The notes below the pieces were generated by a model. It had not been told where the DNA came from. It saw only the letters and a list, made by a program, of their open reading frames with translations, and searched no databases. This document shows positions 1 through 15,100 of a stretch of DNA of 64,000 nucleotides, piece by piece. How positions within the stretch are numbered: the stretch's first letter is position 1; every line of letters begins with the position of its first letter. The stretch comes from Stereum hirsutum FP-91666 SS1 (taxonomy: Eukaryota > Basidiomycota > Agaricomycetes > Russulales > Stereaceae): positions 445,949 to 509,948 of the forward strand of contig NW_006763139.1 in NCBI RefSeq assembly GCF_000264905.1. The letters are read 5' to 3'. The translations under genes were made by a program, and so were the position numbers.

Positions 1-746
1 CGACGAAGATCAAATCATGAAGAGAAAAGTTAGTAGAGTCGATGATACGAAGAAGTCGGGGACTAGATGAAACAAGTGATCCTCTCAGATATCATACAGC
101 GTGAATAGGACTTAATGAAAGCCACATACCCGGCATTGCGACACTGGTAACCCAGTCCTTGGATCCCACCTGCGGAGGTAGAGCTGTACATTTCAAAATC
201 TTCGGCATTCTCGATGGCGAACATGTTTCCACTTGTGGTCGCTAAGGCCCATCTTCAACCGAAGGACGGATTTAACCATGTGTAAAAGGACGGCGACGTA
301 CATGCACGTGTGATCAGGCCATCGAGTCTAAAAGCCCATTTGGTTCCTACCAATTGATGCTCGTGAGTCTATAGATTAGAAATATAGGATAGACGAACGC
401 CCACCTCCCGTAAGAGTAACCCAAGTTTTCATGTTGTAATTTCCTGCCGGGACGTAGAGAACGGCACCGGAGTTTTTCAACACGCAATTCTGAGAAAAAC
501 AACTGATCGGTCAGGGAGAAAATATATATGACAGGATCCAAGAGTCAAAAAACGAACCTCGAAGGCCTCCAAAATGGCAGGACCGATGTCGCTGCTACCC
601 ACGGATCCCCCGTAGTCCAAGACACTGCAAGTGACAGTTTTAGAAGAGAGCGGCGTGGTAGGACCAGTCGATCCTGTCAACTGTCCTTGGACGAAACCAG
701 TGAAAGCCAAGACAGTGAGAGCTACAGTCGTCGGAAGCGAGAACAT
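1..746 (-). CDS. GH28 rhamnogalacturonase, 3' part cut off by window edge
   Basis: Probable secreted rhamnogalacturonan hydrolase of glycoside hydrolase family 28, acting on pectin outside the cell. Exons read on the minus strand are 746-558, 489-405, 346-302, 241-130 and 62-1, all joining in frame. The start at 746 gives a hydrophobic signal peptide (MFSLPTTVALTVLAFTGFVQG). It is followed by the family's N-terminal strands: VTCSVLDYGG, GAVLYVPAGNYNMKTW, FRLDGLITRASTTSGNM, AEDFEMYSST, GGIQGLGYQCRNAG, then PRLLRIIDSTNFSLHDLIFV at the edge. These follow the order of the parallel beta-helix of Aspergillus RhgA-type enzymes (family knowledge). The catalytic aspartates and the C-terminus lie outside the window, so activity cannot be judged. 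Rhamnogalacturonase is preferred over polygalacturonase because of the GNM and GYQCRNAG segments; this is recognition, not a search. Confidence 0.88.
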
Positions 747-2094
747 GGCGGATATGATGATCTGAGGGCGGGTGGGGCGCCAAGCCTGTATCGGAAGACT
801 CTGCTTTATACAAGCTTGTGCCTGTGGACCGGAGGATTCTAAAAGACCAACGTATCACCATGGTCGGAAGTAGTTTGATATAATATTTGCACGCATGGCG
901 TTTGGCCGTTCTTCGGACAGAAAGAAGCCGCATACCGAGGAGCCGCAGCGCCGTGGGGTGGCAGCAACCTGCAGTATCGAGCCCGTTACCTTCTGCATAT
1001 ACCCAGAGTTCTGCCGAAGAGGGTTCAAACCACTGTTGAGAGTTGGTGTGACCATATCATGAGGAGATGGCTAGCATGCTTTACGGTCTGCGGTTGCCGT
1101 TCCGTAACTATGAGACAGACTGCCCAAAAGGAAGGCAGCCTTACTGTCAGAGGCTCAAGTGCGTGACTTGAGAATGGAGACAATAAAGACGGAGTAATAT
1201 GTGCGTAGAAGCCATCAAGGAGATTGTCCCTGGGGATTCATGGAACTTTTCCGGTCGTTGACGGAGTCTGACACCGACTGGAGACCCTCCACAGGGTGCT
1301 ACGGGGCCGATTCGGAGGAGATTGCATCACGCACCTGAACCTGAGCATTTCGGTCGACTTCCCTTGCGAATTTATGAACTGCATCATGCAACGCTAGGTT
1401 GCGGCTGTCTCGTCGAAAGTCCGGGTACATATCTTTTCCCCGTCTCTGCACCCATGGCAACCTGGATAAACAAGGGGCGGCGTGATGAGCGGCCGTGTCA
1501 GAAATGTTGAAAATAGTGTGCATACAATATGAGCTAGGGAGCGTCGAGGACTGTGAAAGATGCCGCTGGTGTACATGTGGCTGAAGAAGAAGAGAAGAAA
1601 GCCCAATTCCTGTGAGGGCCGGACATGTGTGGCAATGGCCCATGTGACAAAGTCAGGCTGCGATTTACCGCAAGTGTCCAGGAGATACTTGGATCACAAA
1701 AAAGTGGTTGTGGGGCTAAAAAATGTTCAGGGCTCAAATGTTCACAAGGCAGACCTACAAGGCAAGTATGGATCACTCTAGGAGGCGCAGTGAATCGTAG
1801 AATACATATCATTTTCTGCCTTGCTGTCGAGATTCTTGGTTCCGACGATGGGTCGCCTTTGCTTCTATCTATTTTACGCAGTGAAGGTGCACCCGAGATT
1901 AGAACTAAGATTTGGGACCTGCTTTCCGGCGGTGACGGTACTCCCGAAATACCTCCACGAGTGGGGCTCAGAAGACAAACATAATTTTTGTCGGTGGGGT
2001 CATAATCAAAGAAACAAAACCGTATGAGATCAATAGACAACACAATGATTGATTTTCTACCGCAAGAAACGTCAGTAGTGACGCTTGGGAAGAG
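747..2094. other. intergenic, no gene recognised
   Basis: The stretch separates the start of the GH28 gene from the end of the ABC transporter fragment. Several open frames of 60-170 codons occur on both strands (the longest on the minus strand at 1534-2043), but none shows a recognisable domain, splice-linked continuation or signal peptide. The first few hundred bases probably hold the promoter of the GH28 gene. Confidence 0.5.
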
Positions 2095-5622
<3,528 letters not shown>

Positions 5623-6030
5623 CGCTTTGACCAACGATTCTGTTGACACCATATAGAAATAAACAGTACGAAAAATTAGAGCGATGGACTGCGTACTAGT
5701 GCATGAGAGGAGAAATCGAGCCAATGGCACTTTTTGGTAGAGTACGGCGACGTCCTCCCTCAGGGGTTTTCTTTCCCCTTTCTTTCCCCCTTCGAACAAG
5801 GCATCGCGTAAGACGATCGGTGGTATCGGCACTGCCGATTCTCGCGCGCGTCTTCCAGACGCGAAGAATGCTGGGGAAAGGTCGTACGCGATAATATCCT
5901 CTACGATCTGCGCAAACTCCTCCGGTTTTGCATCCTTGAGATATCTCCAAGGAGGCGAATTTTCAGGAAGTAAGCGAAGCCAATCTTCGACCTCACGCTC
6001 GCCCGGGACTTTTGATCATGAAGAGGGCAT
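5623..6030 (-). other. unrecognised coding-like fragment abutting the ABC gene break
   Basis: On the minus strand the reading frame of the ABC fragment stays open upstream of its break, encoding about 130 residues that do not resemble an ABC transporter (segments such as EDWLRLLPENSPPWRYLKDA and FAQIVEDIIAYDLSPAFF). Just upstream, the plausible continuation YAARIANALFMIKSPG lies in another frame, separated by what looks like a one-base shift. The amino-acid composition looks like protein rather than noise, so this may be debris of a second gene joined to the ABC fragment by rearrangement. I do not recognise the family and assign no function. Confidence 0.3.
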
Positions 6031-6927
6031 TGGCGATTCTGGCGGCATAGTGTGAAGGTACTCGAAATCAAGTGAGAGGCCGCGATACTAATTACTTAGG
6101 ATGACGCTTAGTAGACTCGAGACAGGACGAGGATACAGATAGTCGTGAGAGAGAGGGAGAATGTCAGCCGAGGAAGTGCCTTTACCTTATATGCATGTGC
6201 GATGTTCTTTTGTTCAACTGCAATGGCACGGTGTCAGGCTTTACATGATACATCGATTGAACTTGGTTGAAGTTGGTGTCGAGGGCCGGAGTTGCAACGG
6301 TTCAAGCGCCGCTCTCCGAATCACGCTCAAAATGAGAACCGGGAAATGCCGGATGCTTTGTCGATTACGACAATGACCACGTAAGAACAGGCCATTCTTC
6401 TATCGCTTTGGGGCTTATTTTAGCTCGATATGCGCAAAGGCATTGATGCATACTGTCTATTTGCAGCTCGCTTTGAGACCTGAGTAGTATTCCTCATTTG
6501 GCCATCATCGTTCGCTTGGTGCTGGCACTCTGTCCACGCGTCGCCGCTTCTGTGAATGTCTCTCCCTTTGCTTCGTACAAAATCTGAACAGGCTGTTGAG
6601 TCTCCGAGTCCGCATATGTTGGATCAGCTAAGCATGGCTGCACCGTCTCTGCGTGTGTGACCCGTCTCCGGAACAGCTGTGATTATAATGGGAGACCTTC
6701 ATCCGTCTCCGAAGATCCCTCTTCCGCTCCTCGGGCAATCCAGGCTGGCAGTTGAACTGAATGGACGGCCTTGGCGCCACCCCCATCCCGCCTCTTTTGA
6801 GCTCACTGGAAGTCTTTTGCATTCGCTCGTCTCCCTCTTGCAACCTTCGTGACAGCGACGACGACCAACGAGCATTGAGGCCGCTCGAAGACGCCCTGGT
6901 ATTCTTCAACATAACTTTCAGGACAAG
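6031..6927. other. intergenic, no gene recognised
   Basis: No supported gene is seen between the broken ABC region and the next plus-strand gene. A search by eye for the missing ABC membrane domains on the minus strand found none. The right end is presumably the promoter of the gene starting at 6928. Confidence 0.45.
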
Positions 6928-9900
6928 ATGGCAGGCTACACTAGGCCGTCGTTTGCCAGGCATCTGACTGAGGAGCCTGTAGAGGATGGTGAGGTAGAGA
7001 TGACGCCGGCGAGCGTCGCTCAGGCAGGAATCGTGTTTCCGAGCCTTGAGCGAGCGGATGAGTTGGTTCCAGGTACGTTGTTCGTTAAGTTTTGTGGAAT
7101 GACTGTTGCGTGGCGGACACGTCGATCGACGAGAGCTTTATAATAGGGGCCTCTAGCGAGTCGTATCGTCGTTCTCATCATGCACGCCGTTCGGGGGACG
7201 AGCGGTGTCTTACCCCATGTTTTGCGGTTTTCAAGTTATTCAATCCATATCTATATCCATCGCCTGAATTGCATCCTTATCATACCATCGGGAGTCGTCG
7301 ATGTAGACTGTAGACGACTGAAAATGCTCTTTCAATGGGTACCTGCACGATCTGACCTACACAGGCAGATGGTTTTGCTTCACGTATAACATGGCTTTCG
7401 TGTCTTCCTTTTGCAGCTCAAGAATAATATTCTCTTTGGCACTTGTACTGATTTCAATCGAATCTCTAACAGACCTCCCCTCATCCACAACCCTCTCTTC
7501 CCACAAATCCGAAGCCCAATCCGCCCTCACCTCCTCCGACAAACTCTCCGCCCTCCCGTCCCAAGCTCTCCCCTCGTCTTCCTCCCTCGGTCATACCAAC
7601 ACCAACAACGCCTACTCGCACTCGCACTCGCACTCCAATCTCCATAGTCTCAACCGCAGTCCGAGTCTCGGAGGCCGCGGTAGGAGCTCGAGTGTCGGGT
7701 ACGGAAATCGGAGTCCCAATTCAGGGTACGGAAACCGCAGCCCGAGTCTGGGACGGGCGAATAGGAGTCCACGATTGAGTTTTGGGCGGGCGGCAGGGAC
7801 GAGGACGCCGTCGACGAGATCACCGACGCCTACGAGGGCTTATCATCGTTCGTTTGATGCTGGCCCTGTTTCACATCTTGGTTTTGGTCCTGGGACTGAG
7901 CATGGGTCTGGTGCTGATACTGGTACTGGTACCGGTACTGGTAATAGTTCCGGGGCTGGCAATAGATCTGGAGCTGCTAGAGGCATAGGCTTGGGAAGAG
8001 TAGAAGGTATGAGCACGACGTCGGTGTCTGTCCCGAATATCGCTTTGGCGAGTGGCGGTGGCGGTACGTCGAACCAGAACACGAGTACGAATCAGATCCC
8101 GCGGAGCCAGATGTTTACCTTCGCAATGAGGGCGGCTGATCGTTCGGAGGGCGGCTCTCGGTCTATGGTTGCGACGAGGGGCAGAAGAGGAGGGCCAGGA
8201 ACAGGAGTGGGAATTGGTGGGGGGGCGGAATCGCCGACGAAAAACGAAGGTAGAGGGGGTCCGAGGGTTTCGTTTGATAGTGAGGGCGAGAGCGAACGAG
8301 GAAGAGGAAGGGATAGAGAGAGGACAGAGAGGGCGTCGGGCACGACAAACACGAACACGAACACGAACACGAACACCAATACGGGCACGTATAACTCCCG
8401 ACACGCTGGTCAGTTTAATCCTCCATCCCTCTTGTGCTCTCTTTGACATGACTCTTGTTATGAACTTGGCATAGGAACCCTCCGCCAACCAGCCTTTCCC
8501 GTCTCCTCCTCCGACCCCGGAACACTCGCGCACGGCCACGGCTACAGTCCCAACTCGACCTACGCCCAACGTGACCGTGAATCGCTCACCTCCCTCATCG
8601 CAACTCGTCTCCAGCAACTGCACGATACAGTCAACGCACGCACCTCCGACCACGGCAGCAGTCCACGCCACTCCCACAATCTGAATCTGAATCAACAGCA
8701 TCAGAGTCAGAGTCAGAGTCAGCATAGGAGGTCGCTCTCGAGACAGAGCCGACATAGAGATTCGCCGAGGCCGCCTTCGTTGACGCGGTACGAAGATCAG
8801 AATCAGAATCGTACGCATGGCCATAACTATAACCGATCCCGCTCGCATTCTCGAAGAGAGAGCGCCCAGGGCCACACGCCCGCCATTGGGACGAATGCGA
8901 ACCAAAACCAGAACCAGAACCAAAGCCCACGTCTACGCACCCTCTCCGCTTCATCCCGTGCCGCGTCTCCCCTCCGATCCTTACTCGATCGTATCTCCCT
9001 GCCTATCCATGGCCTCCGTGATCGTGAGCGAGACGGGAGGGGTATGGGTATGGGTGGCGTGGACGAAGGAGTCGGAAGAGGGAGAGGGAGAGGGAGAAGA
9101 GGGTATAGACATGGGCATGGGCGGAGGAGAGAGAGGGAGGAGTTGTTCGTCCCTGTGGATCCGTGGAGGACGTTGAGTTCGGATGTGGAGGGTGGGATGG
9201 GGTGGGGGTTTGATTTGGGATTTGGAATGGGGTGGTTGAAGTGGCCGTTTGGGAGGGGGTTGAGGAAGCAGGGTAAGGAAGGAGATGTTGAGCGGCAAGC
9301 AGGTGTGGTTGAGGATGGTGTGGCGGATGGAGGTGGAGGAGGAAGAACGGAAGGAGAAGAAGTAAGAAGGGTGAATTCGTTGGTCACGAATCCGAGTCTG
9401 AACAACTTCCCGATCGAACTCGAGGGGGACATCGAATCGCTGAACCTCTCTTGCCCCGTCCCTTCATGCGCACTCCCTCTCCCCTTCTGTCCTCACTTCA
9501 CATCCCTCCGCACCCACGCTCGACCTCCCGCCGCCCCTCCCCATCCCGACACAACCACACACCCCGTCCCCGCTCCCCCACCCCTCGTCCCAGTCCGCAC
9601 AAAAAGCACGACCGCCTCCTCCTGGCTCACCTTCCTCTCCGACACCGTCCCGCGCCAGATATACCTGCACCTCCTCATGCGTCTCCCGCGTATGTACTTC
9701 GGGCGGGTAGCAAGGATATTCGAGGATGCGGAGGTGAGCAGGCCGGATGTGGGGCGGTTGAGGGAGTTGGTTGGGAATGGTGGGGGCGTGGGTGGAATTG
9801 GTGGCGTGGGAGGAGGAGGAGGAGGAGGGGAGAGAATGGGAAGGAGAGGGTGGGAGTTTGAGGAGGAGGTGGATAGGGAGGTGGATAGGGAGATGGAGTG

Positions 9901-11554
9901 GATGGGGGAGAGGGAGTTTGGTGCGTATGGGTTTGGTGGGTATAGGGATTATTACGAGGCGAGGAGTCCCTACGAAATCAGGAGCCCAAGATCTGCACAT
10001 GAACGTCTGGAGAGTCGGAGTCGGGCGGGCGAAGGGGTAGACGAGAGGGGGAGGAGTATGACTATGAGGAGTCCGAGAAATGGTCGGGAGAGAGATGTCA
10101 GGAGTCCCGGAGGAGACGCGGACGATTGGGACGACGGTATGAGTCGTGTTGAGGCGGGAATGGGCGTGGGGGTGGGCGCGGTGTCGCCGGCGTTGGTGAG
10201 GTTCAAGAGGAGCTGGGAGACGTTTGTGGATTCGTTGATCAAGGAGTGGAAGACGTTTAATTTGGTTTCTGCGTTATTGCTATCGTGCGTATTCTCCGTT
10301 CCTCTGATCTTCCGTGTCTTTCGTTGCTGATATTTGTCGTTTCCTCTCGACGCGTGGCGTCCTCAGCGCTATCCTGACAATGTTCCAAATCCCAACCGCC
10401 GCGGTCGACACCGTCGTCCGCACGCCCGCACTGTTGAGCATGGTCTGTGCGCTGATGAGTCTTTGTTACGGGTGTGTGTATATCGTCAGATTCGGGACGA
10501 TGAGAGGGATGGGCAGGGCCAGTCGGTGGGCGGAGGTGCGTGCTTTCTTTTTATCACCCCATTTCCCCCCCGCATCTCTCATCCCAATTCCCCTTGTTTG
10601 CCACCCCACCCACAGGAGGCCCAAAAAACAAAAACCTCCATCCTCTGGAACGTCTGGGTCCTCCTCGCCGCGCCCGCGATCTGGCTCGCGTGGTCCATGA
10701 TCGCCTTCATTGTCGCCATCCTCGCGTTCGTGTGGCGCTCAGGCTCGACGGCGGATCCGAGCAGTAATTCGGCGGAGAGCGCGGGGGATGGAGGGGGGGC
10801 TGGGGGGGCGCCGAATACCAATACCAACGCTGCGAGTACGTTTGGGGAGTTTATAGGAAGCGGTGTGGTAGGTGGTGTTGCAGGTGTGGTAGGTGTGAGT
10901 GGAGGCGAAGGAAGCGGGAATGGAGGGGCGGAGGACGCGCAGGGCGGGACGGACGGGGGGAGGGTGTTGGATGCGATACAGGCGATAGGACCGAGGGTTG
11001 CGGTTACGGGGGTTGTGGTCCTGGGATTGGTGTGGTTTGGGTTGATTGTGAGGACGTTTAGGAGGTATGGGGATGGGTATGCGAGGAAACATGGGGGGTC
11101 TGTCGGGGTGGATGTTGGGGAGAGGGGGAGGAGGGAGAGGAGGGAGAGGGAGGGGTTGTTGGGGCGGGATGGGGACGGGGAGGGGGATGAGAGGATGGAG
11201 GGGAATGAGGAAGTAGGGAGGGAAGAAGCGGAGAGGAGAAGAGGTCGTAGTAGGGAGGTCGTCGGAGATAGAGCTGGGGAGGCTTTGGAAGCGACGGCGC
11301 CGACGAGCGAGGAGGCGCAGGTTATGTCGCCTGCGAGTGGGGTGCAGGGGCTGGGGCTGGTTAATCTCGGTGTCGAAGCCGAATCAGAAGAGAAAGATGC
11401 GAATGAGGGGGATGGGGATGAGGTGTTTGTCGTTGGAGACGAGGATGAGAAGGAAGGGGGTGTGGAGGAGGTGGAGGAGGTCCAAGTTGACGAGAAGGGG
11501 ATGCAGTCGATGGAGTCGTTGGATGGACATGGGACTGGAAATGGGATGGTGTAG
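6928..11554 (+). CDS. large low-complexity multi-pass membrane protein, unknown function
   Basis: I do not know the function. Five exons (6928-7072, 7473-8408, 8475-10284, 10367-10535, 10616-11554) join in frame to about 1332 residues. The N-terminal two thirds is low complexity: RSPS/SLGR-type repeats, Asn-Thr and Asp-Gly runs, QSQSQ and Arg-rich stretches. The conserved-looking part is near the middle and C-terminus: PFPIELEGDIESLNL is absent, but NNFPIELEGDIESLNL, TVPRQIYLHLLMRLPRMYFGRVARIFEDA, then hydrophobic segments around LVSALLLSAILTMFQIPTAA, ALLSMVCALMSLCYGCVYIV and AAPAIWLAWSMIAFIVAILA are visible, spread over exon junctions. A further hydrophobic helix (VTGVVVLGLVWFGLIV) precedes an acidic tail. 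Similar membrane cores are, from memory, common in uncharacterised basidiomycete proteins. The first intron (400 nt) is long for this genome, so the 5' structure is the least certain part. Confidence 0.72.
8345..8380 (+). repeat. ACGAAC-type hexanucleotide repeat in coding sequence
   Basis: A short in-frame tandem run of the unit acgaac/cacgaa encodes alternating Asn-Thr within the large membrane protein gene. Similar Thr-Asn runs recur near 12965 and 13290 in the next gene. Confidence 0.7.
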
Positions 11555-12189
11555 TGTGTCTTTTTTTCTTCGAGTTGTTTTGCATATGTTATGCTCTGCT
11601 AAGTTTGCCTTTCTGATTTGCATATTTGCTGGAGTCGTCTGTTTTTTTTTTATTCCTTGCATTGATATCCTTGCCGTTGCCCGGATCACGACATTTTACG
11701 ACCATAGATACCATACGTAGCTTACTTATACCTCAGCATAAACCGTGCCCATCGCAATACATCCCGTACGTTCTCGTTACCCACTCTCAGCGCTAGCGCC
11801 ACCGAAGTCGAACATTTACCGCCACACGGTGATTACGCACCCAGACCGCCGTCAGCAGCCGGCAAAACTGACCAATCATCACGTCGCCGTCGATCCATCA
11901 AAATTCGGCAAACTGCAAAAAGACGCGCTTCGCGATTGGCGCGCCGCTGCTCTGTTTTACCGTGATTGGCGATATTCGCCGTCCTGTTTCAAGTTTCTGC
12001 GTAGGTCTGCGTGTGGGGAACTGTTTGCTTGCCTCGACCTCGACGACTACTCATCTGGGCGGTTTATTCGACGAGTCGTGGTTTATGGTCTTAGGCTGGT
12101 TTTAATTTACAGGATAATTCGAGTCCTCCAGGCCTGCCAGCGTATTATATATATCGCGAAGGGATCCACGGTCGTCGGTCATTTCAGAC
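11555..12189. other. intergenic spacer and promoter region
   Basis: This spacer lies between two plus-strand genes. It contains poly-T runs just after the upstream stop, probably in its 3' UTR, and an AT-rich tract (attatatatat) about 40 nt before the next start codon. No coding sequence is supported. Confidence 0.5.
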
Positions 12190-15100
12190 ATGGAAGGTGA
12201 TCCTACGAGCGACGAACGCGCCTTTGCGGCATTCGTCGCACAAGTCACCAATGGAGCATACACTTCCCCGACTTCCGTAGACGAGCATCAACAACAGCAG
12301 TATCAGCAACAGCAGGAGTCTTCGACGGCCGTCCCACAGACCACAGTCTCGCCTGGCGCGTTACAGAGGCCTGCATCTTCTCAGGATCAGACTTCTGGCC
12401 GTCTTGAGGTTGAACGATCATTGCGTTCGCATTCGAGTCAGCATCAGGAGCAGGAGGCAAGGCCACATGGAGATAGTATCGACGCCGTCCACGCCCAGGC
12501 TGAACAGAGGCAACGCACTTCCGGATCCCCTTCGCCTTCCTCTCCATCCATCTTCGTATCCACCCCCGCTCAACGACTCGCGACTTCGAATTCGTTCCCC
12601 TCCGAGTCATCGAGCATACCTACTCCTCCGCCCTCCTCGCACGGGAGGCCTCCTCAGCCCCCCTCACAGCAGCAAGATCAGGAAACTAACGTCATCCAGA
12701 GGCCCGGTAACGATTCAGACGCCACAAGTCCAAGCGAAAGGAACTATACGTACAACCGTTACGGGAACAATTCAGTACATCCTTTGCTCGGAGGTCCGAC
12801 ATCAGATTCTGCGAGTTCTGGCGTCGTGATGGTGGACTCGGACGCAAACCCAAACTTAAATTCGCGGGCGCAGGCGCAGGGGGCATCAGCTTCTGTGGAG
12901 ATGGGGAAAGGAGAGGAGGCTGCGTCTTCCCAGCAGACTACCACCACCACCACCACCACCACCAACACCAACACCAACGCGACCTCTACCACCAACGGTA
13001 TGACCACAAATACTAGTGCGAGAGATAGTGGACAGAGATCGGACGCGGAGTGGATGAGCAAGTTCATGGTTCTCTCCAAATCGGGCGCGGAGGGGGCGAA
13101 ACAGGAGGTGCGTTGTTGTTTCTGTCTCTTTCTGTCTCTATTCCCACTCCCTTCTGTCCTGCTTCCGACCTGAGTATAGAGCTGACGAAAACGACGTTGT
13201 TTTAATCGTATGGCGTGTGTGGCGTGTGTGGCGTGGTGTTGTGGCCCGTCCACCCAGCTTCCGGCTTTCTCGTCTTCGGCCCCACCGACAAACACGAACA
13301 CGAACGCAAACGCGATTAACATCCCACACATCTTCCCACCCTCCTCCCATGCCCACGTATCCCAATCCCCGACTTCACATCATCTTCCACAAATTCCCTC
13401 CCGACGCGCCTCCACTTCCACCTCCGCCTCCGCCTCGAATTCTAATCCCTATTCGAATGCGAACTCTTATCCGACCCCGAATCCAACTGCGAACCCGAGC
13501 GGGCCCTCTACGTCTACGTCGACGGTTACTTCTCCGAGTAGCATCGTACCGCACCAACCCAACCGTCCTTCCTCGCAAGTATCAACTCATGCGCAAACTC
13601 CGACTCAGGCTCAAAGTCCAACGCAGACCCATGGCCAGAACCAAAATCAAATTCTAAACCCAGCGCAACACCAACCCCTCCCTCCGCAAAACCCGACTCA
13701 ACACCCCGCTCCAATCCCGACTCCGAACCAAAACCAACCCCAATCCCAACCGCAAACTCAAAACACCCATCCCGAGCTCGCGCAAGCGTTCAGCCATCAA
13801 AACCGTAACGCACAGGAACAGGAGGCTCGATTGCGATATATGGTGCAGGTAGCGGCGGAGGAGAATCGGCAGCAGTATGAGTATGCAATCGGGCAGCAGC
13901 GGCAGTTGAAGCAGAAACGGCTGCAGCAGGAGCAACAACAGCAACAACTCGGTCAACAGCAGCAGCAGGCGTCTTCGTCGGCGCAGGGTGCGCAGATGGG
14001 TGGTAATGGCCAAGGATTAACAGCCCAGCAGATTGAGGAGTTAGCGCGGAAGCATGGATATGGGGCTGACGGTTCGTTGCAGGTACGGGTGGCGTCCCAG
14101 CAGGGCCAGCAGATCCAACAGCAGCCTTTGCCGCAACAACAGCATGTAGAACCTCTGCTCCACCACCAACAACAACAGCAACAGCCACAACAACAACCTC
14201 TGCCCGTCCAATATCCGCAATCACAGTACCCGCAATCATCACCACAGCAGCCGCTCACGCCACAGCAGATCCGACAGCAACAGCTCATGCGGCAGATCGC
14301 GCTGCAGCAGCAATTCGCCCAACAACAACAACAACAACGACAACAACAGGCCTCGTCTTCATCACAGTCCCATTCCCGGTCCCAGTCACAAGCGGGCTCA
14401 TCGAGACCTTCGTCTGCGCATTCGGCACATCAGCGGGTTCAATCCCTCGGGAACGCAAACGGACAATATACGGCGGAACAGATCCAGGGGTGGCAAGCGC
14501 AAGGACAGGGACAGACGTATCAGAACGTTCAACCGCCCGGTCATGGGCAACAACGCGTTCGTCAGGTCTCTGGTTCGTCGAACGGACAGGGACAGGTTCA
14601 GTCAACTTTTTCGCCTGCGTCGTGGCCGTCTACGGGCGTGAATGCGAATGCGAATGGATCGCCCCCTATTCCGGTCCCTGCTCCTGCTTCTGTTCCGGAT
14701 ACGAGTGGACATGGACATGTTCGTAGGGAGTTGGTCGGCCAGCAGCAGTACGCTGGAGTGCAGCCGATGGCGATCGCGGGGCAAGGAATGGGGCCGAGGA
14801 GGATCATATTGACTAACGCGCATGCGAGTGGGTCCGGGTCGTCGCAGAGGCAGAGGACGGTGTCGGGTTCGAGCACAGGAGGAGGGATGCCGGTTCCGTA
14901 TCCGCAGAACGTGCAGGGGATCCCTCAGCCGATGACAGGTCCTGTGCCCGTGCCAGTGCCAGTGCCAGTTCCGGGGACTACGACTGCTCCTTTGAATGGG
15001 CATGGGCATCCGCAGCAACAGCAGCAACAGAGGAGGCTTTCGGGACAGCAGGTGCAGTATGTGCAGATGCAGCAGGTGCCGCAACAACAGTTCCAGCATC

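Noticed and set aside
528..842. Plus-strand ORF of 104 codons
   Set aside because: It lies antisense to exon 1 of the GH28 gene, whose signal peptide and splice-linked motifs are convincing.
1534..2043. Minus-strand ORF of 169 codons in the left intergenic region
   Set aside because: No domain, no splice-linked partner and composition like random translation; not enough to call a gene.
8631..9432. Long minus-strand ORFs opposite the membrane-protein gene
   Set aside because: They are shadows of GC-rich, repeat-rich coding sequence on the plus strand, full of Arg/Pro runs.
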